Shown: piece by piece, positions 1 through 7,680 of the stretch
How the letters are laid out: each line of letters starts with the position of its first letter
Position numbering within the stretch: position 1 is the stretch's first letter
Origin: Actinocrispum wychmicini
Lineage (GTDB): Bacteria > Actinomycetota > Actinomycetes > Mycobacteriales > Pseudonocardiaceae
Reading direction: 5' to 3'
NCBI RefSeq assembly: GCF_004345645.1
Contig: NZ_SLWS01000001.1
Coordinates: 522,714-586,713 of the forward strand
Length of the DNA: 64,000 nucleotides
Notes under the pieces: model-generated
Told to the model about the DNA's origin: nothing
Seen by the model: the letters and a program-made list of their open reading frames with translations, nothing else
Databases searched by the model: none
Position numbers and translations under genes: made by a program

Positions 1-140
1 GGGAAGTCCTTGTCCTGCGCTACTGGCTGGATCTGGACCAGGCCGCGATCGCCGAGACGTTGGGTGTGGCGGTCGGCACGGTGAAGGCGACCACGTCCCA
101 CGCGATGACGAACCTCCGTAAGCACCTGGAGGAGGCGTGA
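1..140 (+). CDS. RNA polymerase sigma factor, ECF/SigE-type, C-terminal fragment
   Basis: This is the last 46 codons of a sigma factor cut by the window start. The visible part is the region 4 helix-turn-helix that binds the promoter -35 element (RYWLDLDQAAIAETLG, then VGTVKATTSHAM) and ends NLRKHLEEA. It is nearly identical to the end of the complete sigma factor at 948-1439, so it is the first member of a tandem duplication. Its TGA overlaps the ATG of the next gene by one base, which suggests translational coupling to the membrane protein behind it. Family assignment rests on the complete copy. Confidence 0.9.
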   Translation, partial: EVLVLRYWLDLDQAAIAETLGVAVGTVKATTSHAMTNLRKHLEEA

Positions 141-904
141 TGGACGAGCTGGAGCAGCGGCTGAGCTCGGTTCTCACCGAGATGGCCGAGGGGGTGCCGC
201 CGAGCCCGAACGCCTGGGTCGAACACCAGCGTCGGCTGGCCAGGAAAAGCCGGCGGGCACGACGCCGGCCGGCGATCCTCGCGGCCGCGGCGGCCGTCGC
301 CGTGACGTTGGTTCTCGTCCCGTTCCTGGTCGCGAACGGTCATGGCGGGCCTGAGCTGACTGTGGCTCAGCCGTCGCCGCCCGCGACGTCGTTCACGCCG
401 AACGCGCCGCAGAGAGACGGCCGGTCCGCGCCGACCTACCAGCCAAGCCCCGGTGAGGTCGTCCTCACCCAGCCGTTCAGCCTGCTCGACGAACGGGTGG
501 GGAACGTCGAGTTGGTCACGTACGTGTACACCGTGCAGGGCTCGGACGGGCATCGGATGGTGTGCTCGGTGCAACAGCCGACCAGCCTGGGCACGGTGAT
601 CAACGGGTCGGCCGCACAAATGCGAACGTGCGCGACGATGAAGCCGCCATCGAACGGCAGGTACCTGATGGCCCAGATGCCTGTGCAGAGCGCCCACTAC
701 CAGGGCGTTTACGTGTACGTGGCGGCCAGGCCGATCGAACGGACCATTGTCAGGCGCGCCGAGGGCGGCCTGGTGACGGCCAGCACCCGGATGTCCGGCG
801 ACCAGTTCACCGTGTTCTCGGTCCAGCTGGATTCGCCGGCGGCACCGGCCGCGTACTCCCTGTTGGGGGCCGCGCCGGCCTATCCACGGATGGAGGACGG
901 GTAA
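140..904 (+). CDS. Single-pass membrane protein, probable anti-sigma partner, copy 1
   Basis: The 254-residue protein has an N-terminal cytoplasmic segment (MDELEQRLSSVLTEM, residues 1-35), a basic stretch (RKSRRARRR), one transmembrane helix near residues 48-68 (AAAAAVAVTLVLVPFLV) and a Pro/Ser/Thr-rich extracytoplasmic part containing two cysteines. That layout, directly behind a sigma factor, is typical of anti-sigma or sigma-linked membrane regulators. No zinc-binding HxxxCxxC anti-sigma motif is present, so the role is inferred from context. The ATG at 140 overlaps the sigma stop; a GTG at 137 is also possible. It is paralogous to the gene at 1439-2206, especially over the N-terminal 60 residues. 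Confidence 0.8.
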   Translation: MDELEQRLSSVLTEMAEGVPPSPNAWVEHQRRLARKSRRARRRPAILAAAAAVAVTLVLVPFLVANGHGGPELTVAQPSPPATSFTPNAPQRDGRSAPTYQPSPGEVVLTQPFSLLDERVGNVELVTYVYTVQGSDGHRMVCSVQQPTSLGTVINGSAAQMRTCATMKPPSNGRYLMAQMPVQSAHYQGVYVYVAARPIERTIVRRAEGGLVTASTRMSGDQFTVFSVQLDSPAAPAAYSLLGAAPAYPRMEDG

Positions 905-947
905 ACCTTCCCGGGAGGTGAGGCGTCAGGTTCACGTGAGAGCGGTT

Positions 948-1439
948 ATGACCGGGACGTCCGGCATGGCAGCGTTCTCCGCGCTGTTCACAGAGTCGTT
1001 CGAAGCGATGAAGCGGCTCGCGTACCTACTGGGTGCGGACGACCCGGAGAACATCGCGCAGGAGGCGTTCGTCCGCCTGCATGATCGCTGGCACACGTTG
1101 TACGACGACTCGAAGGCGCTGCCGTACCTGCGGGCGATGGTGGTGAATCTCAGCCGTTCGCGGCTGCGGCACCTCAAGGTGGTGCGGCGGACGCCGCCGG
1201 ATGTTCTGCTGGACGAGTTGTCGGCGGAGGCACACGCCCTCGCCAAACAAGAACATGGACGGATCAGGGAGGCGCTGGGCAAGCTGTCGCGCCGACAGCG
1301 GGAAGTACTTGTGCTGCGCTACTGGCTGGACCTGGACCAGGCCGCCATCGCCGAGACCCTCGGGGTCGCGGTCGGGACGGTGAAGGCGACCACGTCGCAC
1401 GCGATGAACAACCTGCGCAAGCACTTGGAGGAAGGGTGA
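948..1439 (+). CDS. RNA polymerase sigma factor, ECF/SigE-type, copy 2
   Basis: This small sigma-70 factor has region 2 (FEAMKRLAYLLGADDPENIA, QEAFVRLHDRW, YLRAMVVNLSRSRLR) and region 4 (LSRRQREVLVLRYW, then AIAETLGVAVGTVKAT) and no other domain, as in the SigE-like group of actinobacterial ECF factors. It should direct RNA polymerase to a small stress or envelope regulon. The start is uncertain: in-frame GTGs lie at 918 and 936, and the ATG at 948 gives 163 residues, normal for the group. The stop overlaps the following ATG (TGATG), as in copy 1, so both sigma/membrane-protein pairs keep the same coupling. Confidence 0.88.
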   Translation: MTGTSGMAAFSALFTESFEAMKRLAYLLGADDPENIAQEAFVRLHDRWHTLYDDSKALPYLRAMVVNLSRSRLRHLKVVRRTPPDVLLDELSAEAHALAKQEHGRIREALGKLSRRQREVLVLRYWLDLDQAAIAETLGVAVGTVKATTSHAMNNLRKHLEEG

Positions 1440-2206
1440 TGGACGAGCTGGAGCGCCGGCTGCGCTCGGCACTCACCGACATGGCCGGGGAGGTGCCACC
1501 GAGCCACAACGCCTGGGCCGAACAGGAGCGACGGCTGGCTCTGAAAAGTCGTCGAACGCGCCTTCGGCCGGCGCTCCTTGCGGCGGTGGCGGCGGCAGTT
1601 GTCGCGCTCGTCGCCATCCCGGTGATCATCCTCAACTCCCGGTCGTCCGCCCCGGTGGACCACGCGGCCATCCCCACCGCGACCCCGCCGGAAAGCTCCG
1701 AGTCGTCGGCCAGCCCGCCGGTGAAGACTTTCCCCCAGGTGAACGGTTACAGCTACCAGAGCATCCCGGGCGAGACGCTGTTGACCCCGCCCACCTGGCT
1801 GGACAACCTGCAACAGGGTAGGAGCATCGTCGGGTACGTCGTGAACAGGGAATCTCTCGGCGGTCCCGCGTGGTGCTACGCCGTCGTCACGCAGGGCGGC
1901 CCGGTCAACGGTCCGAACCAGCAGGGGGCGGCGACGTGCCAGCCGATCAAGCCGGCCGGCAAGTCGCTGTTCTGGTCGCAGACCCAGATCCCGGACACGG
2001 ACACGCCGGGCGTCTTTGTGTTCGTGACGGGACCGCAGGTCGACAACATCCTGGTGCGCCGCGGCGAGGGCGACGGCTATCGGCAGGCGTACACCTTCGG
2101 CCGGACGCAGGACTTCGCGGTTCTGATGGTGCAGATGGCGTCGGACCGCCTGCCGAAGGCGTACACGGCCCGGGACAAGGACAACAAGCCGCTCGAGAGC
2201 AAGTAG
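1439..2206 (+). CDS. Single-pass membrane protein, probable anti-sigma partner, copy 2
   Basis: The 255-residue protein begins MDELERRLRSALTDM, almost the same as copy 1, followed by a basic patch (KSRRTRLR), one transmembrane helix around residues 47-70 (LLAAVAAAVVALVAIPVIIL) and an outer domain with a Ser/Pro-rich linker and two cysteines (WCYAVV, ATCQPIK). The extracytoplasmic domain has diverged much more from copy 1 than the cytoplasmic part. This fits a conserved sigma-binding face and distinct sensing faces. The function is inferred from the one-base overlap with the sigma gene; no enzymatic motif is seen. Confidence 0.8.
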   Translation: MDELERRLRSALTDMAGEVPPSHNAWAEQERRLALKSRRTRLRPALLAAVAAAVVALVAIPVIILNSRSSAPVDHAAIPTATPPESSESSASPPVKTFPQVNGYSYQSIPGETLLTPPTWLDNLQQGRSIVGYVVNRESLGGPAWCYAVVTQGGPVNGPNQQGAATCQPIKPAGKSLFWSQTQIPDTDTPGVFVFVTGPQVDNILVRRGEGDGYRQAYTFGRTQDFAVLMVQMASDRLPKAYTARDKDNKPLESK

Positions 2207-2215
2207 TTTGGTCGC

Positions 2216-2875
2216 GTGGCGAAGACGGCGATGGTGACGGGCGCTTCCGGTGGCATTGGCGGCGCGGTGGCCAGGGTGTTGGCCCCGACTCATGATGTGT
2301 GGCTGGGCGGGCGCCGGCCGGTGGCTGGGCCTGGCCGGCCGTGGCCGGTGGACCTGCTGGACTTCGACTCGTTCCCAGAGCTGACCAAGGACATCGAGAC
2401 GTTGGACGTGCTGGTGCACAGCGCCGGCACGGTCGAGCTGGCCCCGCTCGCCGACCACAGCGTCCAGACCTGGCGGGACACGTTCGACCTGAACGTGGTC
2501 GCCGTCGCCGAACTGACCCGCGTGCTGCTCCCGCAGCTGCGGCGCGCGAACGGCCACGTCATCCTGATCAACTCAGGCTCGGGCATCCGGGCCAACGCGA
2601 ACTGGGGCGCGTACGCGGCCAGCAAGTTCGCTCTCCGCGCGTACGCCGACGTCCTGCGTGCCGAGGAACCGGACATCCGGGTGACGAGTGTCTTCCCCGG
2701 CCGGACCGCGACCGAGATGCAGCGGAAGGTGCGGACGGCCGAAGGCGGTGACTTCCGGCCCGAGGACTACCTCAGCCCGGAGACCGTCGCCGCGGCCGTG
2801 CTGCACGCGATCACCACACCCGGCGACGCGCACCCGACGGAACTGGTCATCCGGCCGCGAGCAGCCGCTGGGTGA
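2216..2875 (+). CDS. Short-chain dehydrogenase/reductase (classical SDR)
   Basis: This 219-residue Rossmann-fold oxidoreductase has the cofactor glycine motif TGASGGIG near residue 8, a Ser after the beta-5 strand (LINSGSG) and the catalytic YAASK pair near residue 140. Substrate cannot be read from sequence. The usual NAG motif is HSAGT here. The start is a GTG ten bases after the anti-sigma-like gene, so it may share that transcript. Its 3' end overlaps the convergent amidohydrolase by 29 bp. Confidence 0.9.
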   Translation: MAKTAMVTGASGGIGGAVARVLAPTHDVWLGGRRPVAGPGRPWPVDLLDFDSFPELTKDIETLDVLVHSAGTVELAPLADHSVQTWRDTFDLNVVAVAELTRVLLPQLRRANGHVILINSGSGIRANANWGAYAASKFALRAYADVLRAEEPDIRVTSVFPGRTATEMQRKVRTAEGGDFRPEDYLSPETVAAAVLHAITTPGDAHPTELVIRPRAAAG

Positions 2876-4157
2876 CGGCCCCGGCCATGGCCTGCGCCTC
2901 GGCCCGGTCGACCATCGTGGTCTCCCCTTCGCTGACCACCTGGTCGCCCGCCACCCACACGTCCCGCACCTGGCGCGCGCCGGCGGCCCAGACAAGGTTG
3001 GACAGCAGTTGCGCGTCGGGCACGTCCAGCCCGCCCGCGAACGCCGGCGCGTCCGGGGACACGTGCACGACGTCGGCCCACCGGCCGGTCTCGAGCGCAC
3101 CGATGTCGTCCCGGCCGAGCACGGCCGCGCCGCTTCTGGTCGCCATCAGCAGCACGTCGGCCGCGACCAGCGCGGCTGCGTCCATTGTGGATAGACGGGT
3201 GAACATGGCGGCCAGCCGCATGTCCTCCCACAGGTCCAGGTCGTCGTTGCTGGCCGGCCCGTCGGTGCCGATCCCGACCGCGACACCGGCGTCCCGCAGC
3301 GCCCGCACCGGCGCCATCCCGGACGCCAGCTTGGCGTTGGAACCCGGGCAGTGCGCGACCCCGACGCGGTGCTCGGCGAACAACGCGATGTCCGCTTCGG
3401 ACAGATGGACGCTGTGCGCGGCCACCACGCGTCCCCCGAAGAACCCGATGGAAGCCAACAACTTCGGCACCGAACCGTGTGCGTCCCGCACCGCCACGTC
3501 CTCAAGAGCGGCCTCGGCGACGTGGATGTGCATCAAGGCGTTCCGCGAGTGCGCGGCCTCGGCGATCTCGGTCAACACCACGGGCGACAGCATGTACGCC
3601 GAATGCGGTCCGTAGCCCAGTTCGATCCGGTCGCCCGGCCCGTAGCGCAGGCCGTGCGAGTCGATCAGGCCGTTCATGACGTCGAGCAGCTTGCGCCACT
3701 GGAACCCGGGCGCCTCGATGATCCCGCCGGTCAGCACCGCCCGCGCGCCCGTCTCCAGCACCGCCCGCGCCAGCTCGTCCAGGTGGAAGTACATCTCCAG
3801 GCTCGTCGTCACGCCGCCGCGCAGCATCTCCACCGACCCCAGGAGCATCCCCGCGTACATGTCCGCGGCGGTCAACTGGGCCTCGGCCGGCCAGATGACG
3901 TCCTGCAGCCACCGCAGCAACGGCAGGTCGCCGCCCATCCCGCGAAGCACGGTCATCGGCGTGTGCGCGTGCGTGTTGATCAGTCCTGGCAGCAGGATTC
4001 CAGGCAGTGCGGTGATCACCGCCTCGCCGGGCGCCTCGCTGACCGGTCCGACGAACCCGATCCGGCCGTCTTCCTCAATGTCCACAACGGCGTCCCGCAG
4101 TACCGAACACGCGGGGTCACAGGGCAGAACGATCGGAGCATGGAGCCGTTGACGCAT
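2847..4157 (-). CDS. Amidohydrolase of the MTA/SAH deaminase (TrzA/MtaD) family
   Basis: The 436-residue metal-dependent hydrolase carries the family's metal ligands: the first HxH in INTHAHTPM, a His in LMHIHVAE, a His in VVAAHSVHLSE, and the Asp in GIGTDGPASNDD. Family members deaminate S-adenosylhomocysteine, methylthioadenosine, guanine-like or s-triazine substrates, so a purine/thioadenosine salvage role is plausible but the substrate is not fixed. I start it at the ATG at 4157 (MRQRLHAPIV), because upstream in-frame sequence would run into the end of the NOS-like gene. That gene lies 10 bp upstream on the same strand, suggesting an operon. A methyltransferase gene (trmB) at the head of the run would generate SAH, which could explain the grouping. 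Confidence 0.88.
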   Translation of the reverse strand: MRQRLHAPIVLPCDPACSVLRDAVVDIEEDGRIGFVGPVSEAPGEAVITALPGILLPGLINTHAHTPMTVLRGMGGDLPLLRWLQDVIWPAEAQLTAADMYAGMLLGSVEMLRGGVTTSLEMYFHLDELARAVLETGARAVLTGGIIEAPGFQWRKLLDVMNGLIDSHGLRYGPGDRIELGYGPHSAYMLSPVVLTEIAEAAHSRNALMHIHVAEAALEDVAVRDAHGSVPKLLASIGFFGGRVVAAHSVHLSEADIALFAEHRVGVAHCPGSNAKLASGMAPVRALRDAGVAVGIGTDGPASNDDLDLWEDMRLAAMFTRLSTMDAAALVAADVLLMATRSGAAVLGRDDIGALETGRWADVVHVSPDAPAFAGGLDVPDAQLLSNLVWAAGARQVRDVWVAGDQVVSEGETTMVDRAEAQAMAGAVTQRLLAAG

Positions 4158-4167
4158 GCCGTGGAAG

Positions 4168-5169
4168 TTACCCCAGGAAAGTGGGGGAATAGCGGTCGGT
4201 GTGCTGCGGAATCGGTTGGGCGTCGCGGGGCGCAATGCTCACCCCCGCGGCGCCGAACGAGTGCAGTACCGCCCGGTCGAGTTCCAGAGCGGCACGTTCT
4301 CGCCACAGCGATCCCTCGTCGGCGGTGTCCAGCCCGAGGTGTTCGGCGATCACGCGACCGAACCCGTATCCCCGGTCGTCGCCAAGTGCTTCCGCGCCAA
4401 TGGCCGAGGACGTGTAGATCCCGTTGAACACGGCCGGATACCGCACGCCGCCGATGGACAGCTGCTGCGACCGCGCGCCGACCGCGTGCCACCGCAGGCC
4501 GAGCCGCACGAACCAGGGGAACGCCGGATGTTCGAGCGGCACCTCACGCACCACGTCCCGGGGGACCCCGAACAGCCGGACACCGTGTTCGGAATCCCGG
4601 ATCACCAACGGAAGCAGGTCGTACGCGCTGCGCGCGGTCGGCGGACGCCAGCCCAGCCTGCGGACCGTCTCGGTGAATGCGACATGCCGCCGGTCCCCGA
4701 TGATCTGGCCGTGCTGGGCGTATCCGGCGTACCGGATGACCTGCTCGTTGATCAGTCGTGGACTGTCCGGCGCGAACACCGTCACCGCAGGCCGGACGCG
4801 GCCCTTGCCCGCGGAGAGACGCAGGTGCTGGACACACCCGGTGGCGACCTGCGCGGCTTCATGCGTGGCCCGCATGTCCCGGACCAGCAGGTCGCGCCAC
4901 GGGATGCCGCCGAGGTAGACACCGCAGGCGCGCAACGCGATTCGCGCGCCATACGCCAGCTCACCACGCGTGTGCTGGTACGTCCCGGTCGACAGGACCT
5001 GGGTACGGACGGCGGCCAGCCGGGCCCGCACATGGCCGGCCCGTGGCCGGGCTGAGTGATAGCGGTGCAGGAACTCCGCGGCCGCGTCAAGCAGTTCATC
5101 AGGAGGTGGGGGTGGGAGCCCGCTTTGCGGGGTCGGAATGTGGCTGGATAACGAACGCAGGGCGGTCAC
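4168..5169 (-). CDS. Nitric oxide synthase oxygenase-like protein with substituted heme-ligand and substrate residues
   Basis: The 333-residue protein aligns along most of the bacterial NOS oxygenase domain: STGTYQHTRGELAYGAR, RVRPAVTVFAPD, NEQVIRYAGYAQHGQIIGD, LGWRPP, YDLLPLVI, IGGVRYPAVFNG and LDRAVLHSF all match the family. In an ungapped alignment of the heme-binding loop with B. subtilis NOS, the thiolate Cys of RCIGRLFW becomes Tyr85 in VYLGGIPW, and the proximal Trp becomes Leu79. A Cys does occur three residues earlier (Cys82). The arginine-binding Glu of TEIGARNL is Ala256 (SAIGAEAL). The protein ends soon after GVSIAPRD, without the C-terminal pterin-binding Trp segment. It is therefore probably not a normal NO synthase. 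The start is uncertain: GTG at 5169 chosen, TTG at 5205 possible. It lies between trmB and the amidohydrolase on one strand. Confidence 0.82.
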   Translation of the reverse strand: MTALRSLSSHIPTPQSGLPPPPPDELLDAAAEFLHRYHSARPRAGHVRARLAAVRTQVLSTGTYQHTRGELAYGARIALRACGVYLGGIPWRDLLVRDMRATHEAAQVATGCVQHLRLSAGKGRVRPAVTVFAPDSPRLINEQVIRYAGYAQHGQIIGDRRHVAFTETVRRLGWRPPTARSAYDLLPLVIRDSEHGVRLFGVPRDVVREVPLEHPAFPWFVRLGLRWHAVGARSQQLSIGGVRYPAVFNGIYTSSAIGAEALGDDRGYGFGRVIAEHLGLDTADEGSLWRERAALELDRAVLHSFGAAGVSIAPRDAQPIPQHTDRYSPTFLG

Positions 5170-5238
5170 GTGTGTGCTATCGGCCGTTCGCCCCAGTCGG
5201 CTCAACTACCTGGACGGGTACTGCCGCGAACGGTCGGA

Positions 5239-5937
5239 CTACTGAGGGTGTCTCCGTTCGAAGATCAGGTCGCGGACGACCCGGCCTTCGGTACGCGCGC
5301 GCGACTCGAACTTGGTCACCGGCCGCCATTCCGGCCGAGGCGCCCACGACGCGTGGACGTTCCGGAGCAACGGTTCCGCGGTACAGACCGCCGACATGTG
5401 CTCCGCGTAGTGCTCCCAGTCGGTCGCCATGTGGAACCGTCCACCCGGGACGAGCCGGGACGCGACCAGCGCCGCGAACTCACGCTGGACGATCCGTCGC
5501 TTGTGGTGCCGTTTCTTGGGCCAGGGATCCGGAAAGTACAGCCGGACCTCGGCCAGCGAGTCGGGCGCGACGTGCTCGGTCAGCAGGACGACCGCGTCTC
5601 CGCGCAGCAGGCGGAGATTGGCCAACCCGAGCTCGGTCGCCCGCATCATCAACTGCGCCAGTCCCGCTTGGTACACCTCGACAGCCACATAGTTGCTGTC
5701 CGGCACGGCCGACGCGAGCTTGGCCGTGGTCTCGCCCATGCCGGAGCCGATCTCCATGATCACCGGCGCGGTGCGGCCGAACCAGCCGGAGATGTCAAGC
5801 GGCCCTGATGGCAGCTCAACGACGTCACGCCCGAGCTGCGACCAGTGCCGCTCCCATGCCCGCTCCTGGCCGACAGTCATCCGTCCGCCCCGCTGGACGT
5901 AGCTGACGACAGAGCGCCTGTGTAGCTGTTGTTCCAC
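5239..5937 (-). CDS. trmB: tRNA (guanine-N7-)-methyltransferase
   Basis: The enzyme uses S-adenosylmethionine to make m7G46 in the variable loop of tRNAs. The 232-residue sequence has the SAM-binding motif MEIGSGMGE, the TrmB-specific LYFPDPWPKKRHHKRR segment, and the C-terminal TKFESRA with the following arginines. Length is normal. The start is a GTG at 5937. It heads a minus-strand run with the NOS-like and amidohydrolase genes. In M. tuberculosis, as I recall, the trmB orthologue also lies a few genes from pckA, matching the position here relative to pckG at 17.4 kb. Confidence 0.96.
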   Translation of the reverse strand: MEQQLHRRSVVSYVQRGGRMTVGQERAWERHWSQLGRDVVELPSGPLDISGWFGRTAPVIMEIGSGMGETTAKLASAVPDSNYVAVEVYQAGLAQLMMRATELGLANLRLLRGDAVVLLTEHVAPDSLAEVRLYFPDPWPKKRHHKRRIVQREFAALVASRLVPGGRFHMATDWEHYAEHMSAVCTAEPLLRNVHASWAPRPEWRPVTKFESRARTEGRVVRDLIFERRHPQ

Positions 5938-5946
5938 GAACGAAAC

Positions 5947-5984
5947 CTAGTGCCCTGAACCGGAGGTCCGGTTCAGGGCACTAG
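5947..5984 (-). terminator. Strong hairpin terminator with the stop codon inside the stem
   Basis: A perfect 17-bp inverted repeat (left arm 5947-5963, right arm 5968-5984, four-base loop AGGT) sits between the hypothetical gene on its right and trmB on its left. The TAG stop of the hypothetical gene (CTA at 5981-5983 on the plus strand) is part of the stem. It probably terminates that gene's transcript and insulates trmB. Confidence 0.8.
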
Positions 5985-6487
5985 AAGACCGACTCCCAGC
6001 GGGCGAGGTTGGCCCGCAGGTCGGCCAGCCCGCGCACGGCGAGCGGGTCCGGTGTCTTGCCGGTGCCGTGCACCGGGTAGATGTCCAGCCAACCGGGATG
6101 CCGGTCGGTCAGGATCAGGGTGGTCGGGATCGCCGGACCGTCGACCCGGCGTTCGGACGGCATGTACTCCCAGTACCCGGTGTCGCCCTCGGTGCTCCAC
6201 GGTACGAACACCCAGCCAGGACGCGCGTCGAGCAGCTTGCCGACGCGGTCCTCCAACAGGAAACCCTCTGACCGGGAGCTCAGCGCCCCGGCCGCGAGCG
6301 CCCGCAGCCACCACGGCGCGGGGAGTTCGGGGTCCACTTCGGCGGCGCTGCGGTACAACGTCAGCACCTGGTCCTCGGGGGCGCGGTGAACCCACGCCCG
6401 ACGTGTCTCCGACGGTCTGACCGCGGACGCGATGGATGAGAGCACGGCGTGCGGCTCGATGGCCTGTGACCATTCGAGCGCGATCAT
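5981..6487 (-). CDS. Hypothetical protein, conserved-looking, unknown function
   Basis: I do not recognise this 168-residue soluble protein. It has no signal peptide or transmembrane helix and is rich in Trp and Pro (APWWLRALAAG, PGWVFVPW, GYWEYMPS, HPGWLDIYPVHG), which suggests a compact alpha/beta domain. The frame stays open up to 6640, but that extension uses codons rare in this genome (AGA, CTA) and has an Asn/Gly-rich composition, so I place the start at the ATG at 6487, preceded by a GGAG. The strong terminator directly at its stop codon indicates a monocistronic unit. Confidence 0.6.
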   Translation of the reverse strand: MIALEWSQAIEPHAVLSSIASAVRPSETRRAWVHRAPEDQVLTLYRSAAEVDPELPAPWWLRALAAGALSSRSEGFLLEDRVGKLLDARPGWVFVPWSTEGDTGYWEYMPSERRVDGPAIPTTLILTDRHPGWLDIYPVHGTGKTPDPLAVRGLADLRANLARWESVF

Positions 6488-6688
6488 CGGCTCCACTCGT
6501 AGTTCTCTGCGGCCGTTCTCGTTAGCACCGCCGTTGTGGTTGGTCGGCAATGCCGGCTCCGGCTGTCCGGTCGGCGCGCTCAAGTCAGCGACCGTCAACG
6601 TCCACCTCCGATGGTTCGTGACGGGGTCAACATCGATCAAGCGCTAGTCGAACATCGTTGTCCGCGGCGTGTGCGCCACCTCACAGCC

Positions 6689-6706
6689 TCTTAACGTGGT
6701 CTTAAC
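6689..6706. promoter_or_regulatory. Direct repeat TCTTAAC with 11-bp period, candidate response-regulator box
   Basis: TCTTAAC occurs at 6689-6695 and again at 6700-6706, exactly 11 bp apart. Direct repeats with 11-bp phasing are the usual binding pattern of OmpR/PhoB-family regulators. The nearest downstream start is the hypothetical gene at 6487 (minus strand), about 200 bp away. The remainder of the roughly 430-bp gap 6488-6915 holds only this repeat and the hairpin at 6833-6864. Confidence 0.35.
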
Positions 6707-6832
6707 TGGGCCGCATGCGCTAGATCGCTTCGTTACATACTCGCAAGTCCGAGGGGTGATCGCAACCGTCCGTGATCGGGCCAACAGTTGCTTCCCGTAA
6801 GGACATTTGCCGTTCGCGTCCCGGAAACACGA

Positions 6833-6864
6833 ACCGGAGCCACCCCCCGACAGGTGGCTCCGGT
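6833..6864 (-). terminator. Hairpin downstream of the ABC exporter operon
   Basis: A 12-bp perfect stem (ACCGGAGCCACC at 6833-6844 with its complement at 6853-6864, 8-base loop) lies about 50 bp beyond the permease stop. It most likely ends the minus-strand ABC transcript. No long U-run follows. Confidence 0.65.
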
Positions 6865-6915
6865 CTCGTTCCCCCAGTCGGCGTGTCCCCGAGACGCGCC
6901 GATGGTTCTTTCGGT

Positions 6916-7680
6916 TCAGGCGTCCCGGCGCTTGGCCACCGAGACCGCGATGGTGAGCATCACGATCGCGAAGGCGGCGAAGTAGGCCAGTGCCCACCAC
7001 GGGTCCAACGTGGAGGTCGACATCGACGGCCCACCCCCGGCGAGCTCGGGCGACAGGTCCGGGTTGCCGGTCAGGAAGCGGTTGGCGACGTTGAACGGCA
7101 TCCACTGGTAGATCTTCGGACCGGCGGTCGGGATGAGCTGGATCAGCTTCTCGACCATCAGCGAGTACGCCAGCAGCACGGACACCGCACCGGCGGTGTG
7201 CCGGATGAGCGTGCCGACCGCGATCGCGACCACCGCGGCGAGCCCCGTCACCAGGCCGGTCCCGGCGACGTTGCGCCAGTCGGCCGCGCTGTTGATCGCC
7301 AGGTCGGCGCCGGGCCGCAGCAGCTTGGCCATGCCCCACGCGCCGAACGCGGCCAGCTCGCCGAGAACACCGGTGACCAGCGCGACGAGCGTGGTCTTGG
7401 CCAGCAACGCCGACGTGCGGTTGGGCACCGCCTGGAATGTCGTCTTGATCGTGTTGAACCGGTACTCGGTGGTGATCGCCAACGCGGCCAGCACCAGGAT
7501 CACGGCCATCCCGAAGGTGAAGCCGAACTGCGTGCTCGGCACGTTGACCGAGTCGATGTCGTTGGACGTGCCCGCCATCAGCGCGCCGAAGCCGACCACG
7601 AGAGCGAGCGCCAGTGCCATGCACCACCACGGCGACCGGGTGGAGAAGAACTTGATCCGTTCGACGGCGAGCAGGGTCAT
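6916..7680 (-). CDS. ABC-2 type exporter, membrane permease
   Basis: The 254-residue integral membrane protein has about six hydrophobic segments (residues 18-36, 55-75, 105-125, 140-160, 170-190 and 228-248 roughly) and the short loops typical of ABC-2 permeases. A segment with EYRFNTIKTTFQAVPNR matches the cytoplasmic helix that contacts the ATPase in this class. Its start overlaps the ATPase stop by 4 bp (ATGA), so the two genes are one operon. The exported substrate is unknown. Confidence 0.88.
   Translation of the reverse strand: MTLLAVERIKFFSTRSPWWCMALALALVVGFGALMAGTSNDIDSVNVPSTQFGFTFGMAVILVLAALAITTEYRFNTIKTTFQAVPNRTSALLAKTTLVALVTGVLGELAAFGAWGMAKLLRPGADLAINSAADWRNVAGTGLVTGLAAVVAIAVGTLIRHTAGAVSVLLAYSLMVEKLIQLIPTAGPKIYQWMPFNVANRFLTGNPDLSPELAGGGPSMSTSTLDPWWALAYFAAFAIVMLTIAVSVAKRRDA

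Noticed and set aside
1319..2557. Long minus-strand frame over the second anti-sigma-like gene and SDR
   Set aside because: The plus-strand genes have recognisable families and coupled starts; the minus frame has none.
4168..5169. Frameshift or sequencing error explaining the missing NOS Cys
   Set aside because: The heme-loop alignment is ungapped with matching residues on both sides, and the arginine-site Glu is independently replaced, so one error cannot explain it.
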